The position numbers were made by a program, and so were the translations under genes. From NCBI GenBank assembly GCA_013176395.1, contig JABMLP010000006.1, forward strand, positions 1,364,001 through 1,428,000: DNA of 64,000 nt, written 5' to 3'. The stretch comes from Venturia oleaginea. Taxonomy: Eukaryota > Ascomycota > Dothideomycetes > Venturiales > Venturiaceae. The notes beneath the pieces were generated by a model, which saw nothing but the letters and a program-made list of their open reading frames with translations, did not search any database and was not told the origin of the DNA. Within the stretch, counting starts at the first letter, position 1. Every line of letters begins with the position of its first letter. Below, one piece after another: positions 51,271 through 62,535 of this stretch.

Positions 51271-52291
51271 GGTAGTGATACGAGTGGGCGAGCGCGGTGC
51301 CTATACTGGAGAACTAGGAGGTGGAGAGATTCTCTGATCATCTCTTGCGGCAGAGCCAGGCCCATTTTGAAATGACCAGGCCAGCGACCCATATGGGCAG
51401 TACGGATATCTGCAGCCACGACTTGGTGGAGGAACATGGATGCGACATGGTGAGTGGTGGATGCACTGTGCCACTATCTTTCCAGCAGGCCAGTGATGTG
51501 CATCCAACCGTTCAATCACACTCGTCCCCAAATTTTCGGGAGCAAGCGAGGCATACATGCCAACGGGAGACACGTACTGATTTTATACGGAAGAGACTTA
51601 TATTCCTTTATGGTGGACTACATATCGCAGTAGAATCCGAAGAAGTTGTCAAGGTGGCAGGCTTCAGAAAAGCTGTAGTATATTCCACAGCAAACCAAGA
51701 GAACGTTGTTGATGTGCTCGGCCTAATTATCAGATCTTGCCGGGCGCTTAGAGGCGCATCCGATTGCGAGGCCTGGTGCGTATCATCCCCACAAGTTGGG
51801 TCCATCGAACCGACTATCTCGCCGTGACATCGCTTGCGGTCACCATCGTGCGCGGTTAGAGCCAAAAAAGGAGTTGCCAAAAGAGGTAATTTTACATCAT
51901 CAACAAGCATAATATATCTTCACTCATACAGAATCCAACATCAAAGACGAATGACCCATCTTTATAGTGCAAAATCTGGAATTGATGAACTGTTTCAAAC
52001 TATTGATCTTGTATCTTGCCGGTCCAGTATGATACAAGGTTTCAACAGCATAACGGCGAGTATTGAATTTGGAAATGCAAAGCGTTTTGGTGCATCGCAG
52101 TGATTCTTATTTCCGAGTAACGTTAGAGTTTTATATGACTGTATGACTGACTCGTAAAGCAACCGAGGTGTTTGTCGAATGACTCGCTCTCCAACGCCCA
52201 CCGAGATGTCTTGGACGCGTTCGTATTAACAGCCAACTTCATCAGATCGAAGAAACTCCACCATTTCACACTTCCTGCATCTGTCTACACC
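51271..52291. other. intergenic region, divergent promoters
   Basis: Between the divergent starts of the four-helix protein and the SDR. Plus frames in 51321-51827 and 51834-52103 appear to be chance. Confidence 0.45.
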
Positions 52292-53242
52292 ATGCTTGCT
52301 TCCATTATCTTTGCTCTAGGCGCCATCACAGCTCTTACCCTGATTTACAGACTCTTTAACTTCGTCAATCTTTACTTCTTGCACACAAGCACGCTGCCTC
52401 GATACCTTCATGCTGGAACGAACAGCTACGCCCTTGTAACAGGCTCGAGCGACGGAATCGGCTTAGCAACTGCCAAATCACTCGCCAGATGCGGCTTTAA
52501 TGTTATTATCCATGGTAGAAATTCGGATAAGCTCGCCGCTATCAAGAAAGCAATGGCTGAAGAATTCCCGGCCATCGAAATTGTAACAGTTGTTGCAGAC
52601 GCGACAAATGCCCAACCAGCTGTCGTGCAGGTCGGGAAAGCTGTTGCATCTGTCGAGAGGGCAGGCGGGAAGTTGACGGTACTGATCAACAATATCGGAG
52701 GAATGTCAATGTTCAATGCGAATCCACATGCAGCTTTCATCGACACGCCAATAGAATTGATTGGAAAGCAGGTCAATTTGAATGCTGTTTTCCCGACCAT
52801 GCTGACTCGTGCTTTGTTACCCAATTTGATGGAAAACACTCCGAGTCTGGTCATCAATATCGGATCATATGCCGGCGTCTTTGGGCTCGCCAATATCAGC
52901 ACCTACTGTGGCTCAAAAGCCTTCAACCACATGTTCTCCAGATCACTCTCCGCAGAGTTTAAGCTGTCAAAGACTGCAATCGAGGTCATTGGCATACTTG
53001 TGGCTCAGGTTGAGACCGCTGGCAACCCTAGCAACAAGCCCGACTTTTCGACTTTGACTCCAGATGAGATGGCGGAAAGCATCCTTGCTAAGGTTGGTTG
53101 TAGAAAGAGCCTGGTTGCAGGTTCGTGGCGACACTGTGTTTTAGGTCAATTGCCAGGTTGGTTGCCTGAACCGATGGCAGAGGCCATGTTCAGGAAAGTA
53201 GCTGCCAAGCGTAACGAGGATGAGGCGAAGAAGTGGATGTAG
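52292..53242 (+). CDS. short-chain dehydrogenase, 3-ketoacyl-CoA-reductase/17-beta-HSD type
   Basis: Intronless, 316 residues. The first ATG is at 52292, and the frame upstream is open but lacks an ATG. An N-terminal membrane helix (SIIFALGAITALTLIYRLF) and the YALVTGSSDGIG cofactor motif near residue 50 are as in the ER enzyme Ifa38, which reduces 3-ketoacyl-CoA in very-long-chain fatty acid elongation. The catalytic set is visible: NNIGG, Ser near 192 in NIGSYAG, Tyr205 and Lys209 in YCGSK. The C-terminus KRNEDEAKKWM is Lys-rich, as expected for ER retention. A related, non-elongation SDR function is possible because similarity outside the motifs is moderate. Confidence 0.75.
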   Translation: MLASIIFALGAITALTLIYRLFNFVNLYFLHTSTLPRYLHAGTNSYALVTGSSDGIGLATAKSLARCGFNVIIHGRNSDKLAAIKKAMAEEFPAIEIVTVVADATNAQPAVVQVGKAVASVERAGGKLTVLINNIGGMSMFNANPHAAFIDTPIELIGKQVNLNAVFPTMLTRALLPNLMENTPSLVINIGSYAGVFGLANISTYCGSKAFNHMFSRSLSAEFKLSKTAIEVIGILVAQVETAGNPSNKPDFSTLTPDEMAESILAKVGCRKSLVAGSWRHCVLGQLPGWLPEPMAEAMFRKVAAKRNEDEAKKWM

Positions 53243-53983
53243 AATGCCACCCAGAAAGAAAGGTGCGTTAGCCTTTTCTCTCTTTTATCCGTCGACCTGG
53301 AAATCTTCATAGATTTGGGCGAACCTGGGCCTCACCATTCTTAAGAAAAGTAAATACTGACAACTGTACAGATATCGCACCGGTGGTCAAATTGATTAAG
53401 GTCAAGCATGGTCGCTACGTTTGTTTACTGGTCCTTTTTCGGTTGAGACTTCTTTCATCCAACGGGTCGCGGTGGTGTTAGGTTTTATCGTCTCCTGCGC
53501 TGGCAATGTTCAGCCTTGCCTAATATGCTGGAGTTGATTCGGACATCTAAATATCAACCGAGCCTGCTTATCACGATAATACGATACTACAGGTATTGAG
53601 TAATTACCAGAGCTATGTGAGTGACGTGTTTCCACGTATCCCGCAACACATGACTCACTGATGTGTTGTACAACAGCAAGGCTTCGGGCTTTCGACCGGT
53701 CAAGAAGTCCTTTGTCTGGCAACTGTGATTTTGGAATACCTCTGTGTTCAATTCAGTTCTACAATCAAGTACGCTCAAAAGATTTAAAGCACAAAATAGT
53801 CGAAAAAATAACACGGCGCCTTGCATTGTCGGTAGGGGTGGGGGTGGAGGTGTTATGGCGCCCGGCGCAATGTGTGTCATCTGACCTCAAACCTGGGGCT
53901 TTAAAATAGGGTCTCGATCGGCCTGCGACTTACAACACCTAAAATTCAAATTGGAAAAGGCGGTGTCATTGAAGAACCACCAA
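53243..53983. other. intergenic region
   Basis: A G-rich run occurs at 53831-53850. No gene is recognised. Confidence 0.45.
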
Positions 53984-55278
53984 ATGAACGAGCGCAAGGC
54001 CAGCAGCCTCTCCGATGACCGGCCAGCCAGGCAGAAGAACCTCCGCCGATATCATGCAGATAGCTACAGATCCGAAAACAATCGTGGATGTCAAGACTTC
54101 TCGGCAAAGCGGGTATGCGAACAAGCAAAAACCTTTCCATTTCTCAAACTCCCTACTGGTAAGCCAGACACAAACAAAATCAGTCCCGGTGCGACTGTCA
54201 ATTCTGTTCTCCTTCCGACCGTCTAAAAAGAATGCCTGTTCAATGAAATCCCTCGATTCAGGCTTGATATCGATGAACCTTTGGCAATCTTTGTCAGATT
54301 ATCAGGATTTTATCAATATGGAGCCTTGGTAAAGGATTTATGTGAACCTTAAGTTAGCGGCGAAAGTCAGATAGTTGATTGCCAGCTTGATTCCCGCAAG
54401 CATACTCACATTAGGCAGAACTTCGCATCACGATCTACGATTTATGTCTCGACTGGAACGACGTGAATACCCATCTTCGTAACCTAAAACGAAATCTGCC
54501 ATCCGTGCAGGACGCCGAATACGTTCGCCAACACTCCGATCGTGATCTCGATAGCGAGTGCCACTGGTGTCGAAATTCTCTTCACATACATCGCGAGCGA
54601 CCTGCTGGTGCTTTAGGTTGCCTTCATGGGTACCGCGATTCACTCCTGAAAAACATCTGTCCCGAACGTAAGACTCCTTCTCTTCTTCTCGTTTGCAAGC
54701 AAATCACCAATGAGGCGCTTGGTGATTTGATGAAAAAACCGCTGGTTCTCGATTGGCCCTATCCCCTCTATGGTCATCCAGATCTAACGCCCGTTTACCC
54801 GTTAAACCATTTCATCAACCCGCGCACCCTCCGAAAAGTTCCGCATCTGAAAATTCGAACAACAATCGGCCACATTTATCGGGAGGTCGTGCAGTACACG
54901 ACTGGCGCTGATCTCCTCGGCAGCTGGTCCCACCTTCAGACTATGCTCAAAGGCGAGGACTCAGATGGCACATTGCGGAAGCCAGATTTGGAGGTCGAGA
55001 TGGCAGATGATAGCGCCGATATCGCGACGGATACAGGAATCTTGCCGTATGGTGTGTCTTGGTCGACTGCGGATGCGGCAAGCTTTGTTAAGCGTATCGT
55101 TCTGGGACTGATGACCATGTGGACAATGGAGTATCTTCGTACTAGCGACCAGACTTCCAGCAAGGAGACCTTGCTGGAGCCCGGAGCGAGGAAGCTAGAG
55201 GATTGGGAGAAAGCACCAAAATGTACCTTTTCGGGTGACATGTTCTGTTCGAATCCGGCGGCTCATCATCCTTTGTAA
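53984..55278 (+). CDS. fungal F-box-like protein, unknown function
   Basis: Exon 53984-54158 ends FPFLKLPT and exon 54419-55278 begins ELRITIYDLCLDW. The join makes LPTELRITIYDL, the pattern found at the start of many fungus-specific F-box-like proteins, giving 344 residues. A second typical feature is PSLLLVCKQITNEAL at about residues 140-155. The remainder has hydrophobic and charged segments without a named domain. The 260-nt intron has a GTAAGC donor and a CAG acceptor, but no perfect branch site was found. Such proteins are numerous and variable in filamentous ascomycetes. The role is unknown, possibly substrate recognition for an SCF ubiquitin ligase. Confidence 0.65.
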
Positions 55279-56575
55279 GATAATAGGCAAATGCATGAAT
55301 GTCGGTGGCGGGTTCTAATAATGCTTCTTACCTTTTGGGGAACGGAGTTTTAATGAAATATGTGTGCGAATTCGATAGTTCTATCAACAATCCAAGACAT
55401 GTCACAGCGAGTTCTTCGGAGACTACGGTAGCTATAGGGGGATGAGGTTGATTAGAGGAGCGGCTACGACTACCGGCTGCTGTGAAGTCGCTACTGCTAT
55501 CGGCCCAGGACCGTATTGTTATGATACGTGGATTCTACAATCGCTGCGTATAACCTGGGGTAAATAAGTCTAGGTATAAGAATACTTCGGCCGAGTTGTT
55601 TTGATCTATGTATTCGTCAAGTTGTTCTTGTTGGTGGTAAAATGAATTTGACGGACATCACGAGAGCCACGCGAATGCGAGTCGGACCGCTAAAGGGCGC
55701 TGTCCTTCCCGACACAAATCTTCACCAAGACGGACATCATTTAACCAGCTTTGCAGCCTTGCTCAACCGCTATGGCACACATCCAGCCAGACGGATTCCA
55801 TTGTTTGTCCCCGATTGCATCGTGCTTTCACAACTTCCAGCCTGATAATCTTGCCTTCGGGAGGGAAAGAGCGATGTCGTTGAAGGTCTTACTTGAATCT
55901 CGCTTCTTCATCCGTACGTATAGTTTGCGGGGAGACGGAAGATTAAATGCCATATCATTCATCATATAGACACCTCCACCTCCTCGCGCCTAAGGGGATT
56001 GTTTCCGTCGACTCTGTCGACACCTCGATGTTTTGATCTCATCCTTCTCCTGCTGGCATGCCCCTTGGCCACTCACTACCTACTCACGGCTTCACGATGA
56101 TCAAAACGTCGATGGGTATGTGCGAGTCGTGTTTTCCTGATTCTTGGACGCATCGTGCTTGTTTTGTGGACGAAGCGCGATAACCTTGCAACCTAATCAA
56201 TATATACTTTACTCGAACACGTTGGGCCCTATCAAAATGTGCCTACCCCGGAACAGACATCAAACTCACTGGGGAAGGTAAAGTGCACATAGGAATAGAT
56301 ACGTTTTGATTGGATACAGCTATCTAAACCTAGATTGAACCCAATTCTCCACGCAGACAGCGTGCTTCTAGCGCTAACACTAAATGGACTGGACACCAGG
56401 TCCCCTGCTTTCGAACCACCGCGGGTAAGTTGCAAACAAGGTATAGCGATCCTTTTTAAATGAAGCGAATGCATGATCTATGACAAGGAGCTTTGTCTAA
56501 AATAACTTTAGGTTCCGTGTCCCTCCCATCTGCCTTTTTCACGTTTCTGTTTCTCTAACATCCACAGCTACGAAA
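55279..56575. other. intergenic region upstream of the GIT1-like transporter
   Basis: About 1.3 kb. A frame at 55772-55966 (MAHIQPDGFHCLSPIASC) is short and unrecognised. No repeat or RNA gene is evident. Confidence 0.4.
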
Positions 56576-58303
56576 ATGGAGAAAGGGCAAGAGAACGTTG
56601 ATACCCTGTCCGCGACTGATACGTACTCAAGACTACCAGAAGATCTCGACCATACCAGCAAGAACAAATGGTCAAGTATCTGGCCAGTAATCGTCAGTAT
56701 ATAAGCAAACTTTCTGAAGCATCTTCTAACGATTTTCAGGCTTGCGGCGCAGGTCTTTTTTCTGATGGCTATCTTAACAATGTACGGGAGTATCCTCTCG
56801 GTGGTGAGATGTGGCAGAAATAAGTCATTGATACACTTTCAGGTGATCGGTTCCGTAGGAACTATGCTACAGAAAATCTACACCAAGCCTGTCTACAAGC
56901 CATCTCAGGCAAATGTGGGTTCAATTACATTTGCTGGAACAGTTCTTGGCATGTTACTGTTCGGCTACACTAGCGATAAATTTTCACGCAAATGGAGTCT
57001 TATGGGGTCGACTCTGATCATCGTAGTGTTCGCGATTCTAGGCACGGCTTCCTGGGGCCCAACGCCCCAGCAACTGTTTGCTTGTCTTACCGGCATGAGA
57101 TTCTTTCTCGGTGTAGGCATTGGTGGTGAATACCCATCTGGCAGTGTGGGCGCAGCAGAAGGGACCGCGGATCTAAAGGCTGGCACGCGAAACTGGTGGT
57201 TCATCATGTTCACCAACGTGATGATCGACTTTGGTTTTGTCATAGGAGCCCTTGTACCAATGCTAGCAGTATGTGTCTTTCCTACTCATTTCTACTAGGG
57301 AGGGTCTAACGTTAGCAGGTGCTTGCAACAGGTGAAAAAAATCTGCGGCTCGCATGGAGACTCTCTTTGGGCTTTGGGATACTTCCTCCTTTGATTCTGC
57401 TACTTCTCCGAGTCAAGCTGCAGGAGCCAGAGGCATACAAAAAAAATGCTGCGAAATTCAAGACCCCCTGGCTTCTTGCTGCCCGCTACTATTGGCCCCG
57501 CTTACTCGCCGTCTGCGCGATTTGGTTCATTTACGACTGGATCTCGTACAGCTTCGGTATTTATTTCAGCGACACCATCACCAATTTGCAAGGCTCCGAC
57601 AAGCGCTTGTGGGTCAACTTTGGCTGGAACACCCTGATGAATTTCTTCTACATGCCAGGTGCTGTACTGGGTGCTTACCTAGCAGATTTGAAGCGACTCA
57701 AACCTAGGCATATTCTTGGTGGTTTCTTCGTCGCTCAGGGGATCCTCGGCTTTATCATGGCGGCTTGTTACGAAAAATTGAGTGACCCGAAAAACACTGC
57801 TGCTTTCGTGATAGTTTATGGTATCTTCCTGGCCTTTGGAGAGGCTGGCCCTGGCGATAATATCGGGCTGTTTGCAAGCAAAACGTCTGCAACCGCCATC
57901 CGGTACGTACTCCGTCTTCGTGCAGCCAAGCTCTCTCGATGGCAACTAATCGTTTTGTAGTGGAAAGTACTATGGCATTGCAGCCGCTGTGGGCAAAATT
58001 GGAGCATATGTGGGATCATACTGCACACCCGCGATTCAAGATAGCGCAGGCCCAGATACCGACGCTTTCAAGATTGTGAGAGGTCAACGACCATTCTGGA
58101 TCGCAAGTTCCATTGCTGTATTTGCCGGTCTCGTCGCCCTCTTTTTCCTACCCGACATCAACCAGGATTCGATTGAGCAGGAAGACGTCAAGTTTAGAGA
58201 GTATCTCCACAGCCATGGCTACGATACAAGACAAATGGGAGTGCACGGTACTAACACTGAAGAATTTGTCGAACTTGGAGATATGAGGAAGCAGGCTTTG
58301 TAA
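56576..58303 (+). CDS. GIT1-like glycerophosphodiester/phosphate transporter (MFS)
   Basis: Plasma-membrane proton symporter of the phosphate:H+ branch of the major facilitator superfamily, most like yeast Git1, which imports glycerophosphoinositol. Five exons, 56576-56692, 56740-56781, 56843-57268, 57319-57902 and 57961-58303, give 503 residues. The second exon is 42 nt and encodes ACGAGLFSDGYLNN, the signature of the first helix. Other family marks are GYTSDKFSRKWSL (the loop 2-3 motif), GVGIGGEYPSGSVGAAE, DFGFVIGALVPM, YDWISYSFGIYFSD, and FGEAGPGDNIGLFASK. Twelve membrane helices are expected. Every intron is 47-61 nt. Confidence 0.9.
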
Positions 58304-58824
58304 TTGGGGCCTGATTTGACTGAGTGTGGAAGAGATGGATGCACTGACTTTTGGTGTTTCTTTCCGCTGCATTACAATATCCCATTAAGCGCGACGGAGA
58401 ATCATGTCCGCGGATCACGAATATTCACATTTCGCTGTGCGAGATGTAAACATGATACTTTGTAAGCATTTTCTAGTTATTTATATCACGAGTTCTTAAA
58501 TGGTCAGGCGAGGCTTATGTTTTGGTCAAACTATCCGCAAGTACGAATGGCAATTGTGTACATAATCTATGCACACGTGGTTGCCTTTGCGACGTTGGGG
58601 CATTCTGGCCGATCTTTCGGTTAGAAATGGAGGGGTTGTAAGACAAGCTGAAATGCATCTCCATACAACCTCGAAAGCTTCATCCATTTACCATATTCGT
58701 TTTATCCTCACCAGGCCTTCTTTAACTCACAGTCTGCTAGAAGTTTTGATTTTATTGTGTCTACGACGGTGTTCTCTTGCCACGTCTCAGGATTGCCAGC
58801 GCAAGAACTTACGGAGCTTCGAAA
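58304..58824. other. intergenic region
   Basis: Between the transporter and the HET remnant. No gene is recognised. Confidence 0.4.
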
Positions 58825-59116
58825 ATGAGGTCGCCGAAACTTTACCGACCTCTTCAGCAGGGCGACAGCATCAGATTATTGACTTTGATGCCGGGTCTTC
58901 CTGGAGGAATTGTCAGATGCTCTCACATACACTCGGCTTGATTCAGTGGCACACTTTGAGGCCATCTCACACGCCTGGGGAGACTAGACGGATCGAACCG
59001 AAATCTTGATCAACGGCCGTCTATTCTCCATCACTAAGAGCCTCTAGGAAGCGCTACACCGCGTATGGCTGTGGTTTCTCCAGACTCGCTTATACCGCAA
59101 GCCATCAATTGCATAA
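58825..59116 (+). pseudogene. HET-domain gene remnant
   Basis: HET proteins act in heterokaryon incompatibility. The fragment begins with ATG at 58825 and reads YRPLQQGDSIRLLTLMPG, then GGIVRCSHIHS, the usual lead into a HET domain, and stops at a TGA at 58939. Shifting one base gives HFEAISHAWGD, a match to the HET core FEALSYxWGD, then stop TAG at 58985. The same frame continues with TEILINGRLFSITKSL, stop TAG at 59045, EALHRVWLW, and TAA at 59114. The later HET motif (WIDAxCINQ) is absent, so the gene is both broken and truncated. Confidence 0.75.
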
Positions 59117-61212
59117 GAACTTGCAATTTCTTGAGCAATATCTACTACCTTGTGAACACATTACAGGCCAAAACCCCAGCTTTTTCGGCAACAAAAGTTC
59201 CAGGTCCCTCGAAAGTATCGCACATATAAGAGATCCGAACCCTATGCAGACTAAGCTTCTGATCAAGTTTTCAAGAAACATTGTTCGAAGTGTTGTTACT
59301 CTTTGGGTTATCGGGACATTTGCATGCAATACTATGCTTGAATCAGCTTCACTATACCGACGAATTCAGACTTAGCCTACCCGTCAATATTCCCAAGTCA
59401 CACCGTCCAAATCTCCCATCAAATCATCAAATCGTTGGCGATTGTCAATATGGTTATTCTGATTTCGTCGGCTATTAAGTTCGGCTATTAAGTTCGGCAT
59501 GCCAAAATCCTAGAATCCCCAATGTCGCGTACGAGCCGAGAATGAGCCAAGTATCGGGTTCGACGTTCTTAACGGTATGTTAGACTTTTTGGAAGCGGGG
59601 CTTGAGTTTGTGCGACAAGGATTTGGTTTCGTTTTGGTCATTAGCCCCAAGGCGTATTGAAATATTGAGCTTCTCATCCTATTGTTGTGGTTGAAGTTTT
59701 GTAGAAGTGGTGAAGGGTACTATCTGCAGTGAGAGAAAAGGTCGTGTCGTGAAAGACGGCAAGTTCGCTTCATATTGTACTCTATCGTTACCGGATTTTG
59801 GAAAGCGTTTCTCTGCCAAGCTGGATCCTTCATTTTTCCTTCTTGGACCACTCAAAAGCAATACCCGTCTTTATCCTTATCCACATATACTATAATCGTG
59901 ATCAAGCCATAGCCGGGAGTCTTTGTCGCTAGGCATTGCGATCAGGAGGATATCAGCAACAGCCTCGATCTGATGGTATGTTTCTACGCCTTCAAATACC
60001 AATTCTTTTCTCACGTCATCCCATCTGGTGTATTCAGGTTTGGTATCAAAACCGAGCCAGTCAAGATTGTCCATCATTCTGTCAATCTTAAACTTTCGCA
60101 GTTTTATGGCCTCTTGAACGCCGCAAAAGACCCAAAACGGCCAAAGTTAGAGAGGAGAAAATCACAAATTTTCTAATCGACTTGAGTTACTTTCCATACC
60201 AGATTGTCTTACCAACGTGTCAGCCCAATAGCAGAACGATATAATCCAAGCAACGTCCCAGCCGCAGTTTCAGACGTTTAACGTGATCGGGCGGCAGAAG
60301 AAGTGATAGCATCCCAGCTATAATTCATCGATATCGGAGTTGCCTCAGGACTATTCTTCTATTGAAAGTCAGAGGAAAGTCACCAATGTGCCCTGAGAGA
60401 TTTCTTCCAAGGAGCGCTGTGAACTAAGTTGCTCATATTCTGACCGCCTACAGTGTATCGTCTAGCCTCATTCACTACTCGTAAGTCACCGGAAGCAGGA
60501 GCAATTTCTCGCCAGTCATTGGAAATCCGTCTCCCTCTTTGACACACACCAACCAATGTGACCTGCCAAGCGTCAATGGATCGTCACATTGAAGATGTCA
60601 TCTCAAAATGTATCACCCATCCACCCACAAAGTCCACACCGCGAATCTCGCTTGCGCAAGATCAACCGGACTCCGCGAGCAAACACCAAACTCATCCTCG
60701 CATCACTCACCCAGAGGGCATGGCAACACTCGAGTTCAGCACAGACAGCGACAACGCACTCCGCAAGTATTCCCAAGGAATCAGCCTTTCGGTGTCATCC
60801 AGGGGCGGAAAGTGTTTCTTCTATCGCGCGGTCTACTGAGCGAAAAGGAAATCTTGCCTAGTGCTCCACCTTGACGCGCGAATATTTTATTGGTACCCGG
60901 GAGATGGGGACTGTGTGAGGGAGGGAAAGTAGTGTGTTTACCGCGTGAAAGGTGAATGAAAGAGGAAGGATGAGAGAAGAAAGCATAACGAAAATAGGTT
61001 AGATAAATCTATCGATCATTCAGCCAGCAATTCCAAGTACGTGAACACAACAATAAGAGTGAAGCATAGGAGCAAAGCCGCGCCCGGTAAATGACTTGAC
61101 ATGATAACGCCTATCCGACCCAAACGCCTTCATGAATGAGGAGCGCAAATGTACGGGTATGTGGAGAAGAGCGCGGAAAAAGCAAGAAGAGAGAGCATCA
61201 GAGAGGGAGAGA
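59117..61212. other. gene-poor region after the HET remnant
   Basis: About 2.1 kb. Traces seen: a 13-nt direct repeat (GGCTATTAAGTTC, two copies near 59470-59495), a minus-strand hydrophobic frame at about 59485-59570 (WLILGSYATLGILGFW) behind a CTAAC...AAG intron-like end, and a 90-codon minus open frame at 59877-60146. The last ~200 nt are the 3' region of snf7. None makes a complete gene. Confidence 0.4.
59877..60146 (-). other. possible gene fragment, open frame of 89 codons
   Basis: The minus strand is open from 60146 to a TAA at 59877. It includes KLRKFKIDRMMDNLDWLGFD and WDDVRKELVFEGVETY, which read like protein. Just upstream a CTAAC followed by TTCAAG could be an intron end, making this a terminal exon, but no first exon was found. 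The family is unrecognised. Confidence 0.3.
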
Positions 61213-62089
61213 TCACATAGCCATCTCGGCTTGCAATTTCCTGAGCTCTTCTTCCTCGTCCTCTTCGTCTGCATGTACCGGTGCCTTGCCTGCCGTAACT
61301 GAAATTTGTTAGTACATGCCTGTTTTGCAGTTTGCTATACAACTCACCTCCTTCCGGTGCTGTGGGTAATCGCTGGATCTTGTCCGCTGGTACAGCTCCT
61401 GTCCCCAGCATCTTGTTGTCCAATTCTTCTTGCTGTAGTGCCTCAAGCTCATCATCCAATTCGGTTTCGTCGAAGGCTGAGTTGCCGATGGATTGTGTAA
61501 TAGCTTCGCCAATTTCTTCTCCGATAGCATGTTGCTCGCGTAACTCTTCCCTGTGACCGTTTGTTAGCTATCTTGCCTGTTCAGATATAGGATATGTGAC
61601 CAACGTACATCGTCTGGTCCACTTTGTCGATTGTGAGGCCTCCATGGATTTGCTTCATCGCTGAACTGGCGTTCTTCATAGCATCCAGGGTCTCCTTGTT
61701 GATATTCGCGGCTTCTATGCTATATATCTCGCTCTCAAGAGTCATTATCTGTCCGCGGGTCTGATCGAGGGTGTGTTCAAATTGCTTCTTCCGTCGTAGA
61801 GCGGCTTTCGCAGCTAGATGGTGGATCGTGTCAGTAAAGCTTCGTCCAACGTGAGATAATGTATGCAGCTTCTTTGTCCACTTCTTCCACCGTCTGAGAT
61901 GGTTGGGACAGACTTACCATTCTTGTTAGTGTTCACGTACTTCCGCGCCAGGTTATCTTGTTCATCCATCTGGTTCTGCAGATGCTTCTCTCTCTTTGAC
62001 AGCATTTCCAGTTGCCCTCGTAGCTGCAGGATAGCCTTCTTTGGGGCATCCTTCTTCGCAGCAGCACCGCCGCCAAACCAGCCCCACAT
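61213..62089 (-). CDS. snf7: ESCRT-III subunit Snf7 (Vps32)
   Basis: Forms membrane-remodelling filaments for multivesicular-body sorting. Four exons on the minus strand, 62089-61918, 61813-61609, 61550-61348 and 61298-61213, give 221 residues, the usual size. The start MWGWFGG is the family's membrane-inserting N-terminus. The basic helical hairpin follows (AILQLRGQLEMLSKREKHLQ and AAKAALRRKKQFEHTL). The acidic C-terminal half (FDETELDDELEALQQEELD) leads to the last helix EEELRKLQAEMAM, which binds Vps4. Introns are 104, 58 and 49 nt and all joins keep family sequence. It is divergent from ten1 with 446 bp between the starts. Confidence 0.95.
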
Positions 62090-62535
62090 GGTTATGTATT
62101 TGAAAGGTTTGTTGTGTAGTGCTTGATGACGGCTCTATCGCCTGTGGTATTATGGAAGGGGAAAGATCCGAGTTGAAGCTGGGAGTTGATTGTAAGGATG
62201 TTCTTCGAGGAGGCCTGGAGGGGTGGCTCGTGTTGATTTGCTTCTGCAAGGGTTGGCCGGGGGAAGCGCAGAGGAAGAGAGGCGGCGGAGTGGTGGAGAG
62301 CTGATATGGAGATGTTGGTCGACTGTGAATATGTTTTCGTAGCTTGTCGCTCTGATATGTGAGAGAGTTCACGATGCAAGCAGGACATGATGACACCTCG
62401 GAGTCCACGTGATGATTGACATATCGAAGCCGACTATCATCCAACAATCTCAACACCAAAGACACATCTATCACGAACTCCTGATATGGGCAATAGCTAC
62501 TCAGAAACACTACTGACTCCCTGAAATTGCCAAAC
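62090..62535. promoter_or_regulatory. divergent promoter region of snf7 and ten1
   Basis: All upstream sequence shared by the two divergent genes. No specific site is assigned. Confidence 0.5.

Noticed and set aside
52292..58303. Possible secondary-metabolite cluster (SDR, F-box-like protein, transporter)
   Set aside because: No polyketide, peptide or terpene synthase is present, and the transporter belongs to the phosphate/glycerophosphodiester branch.
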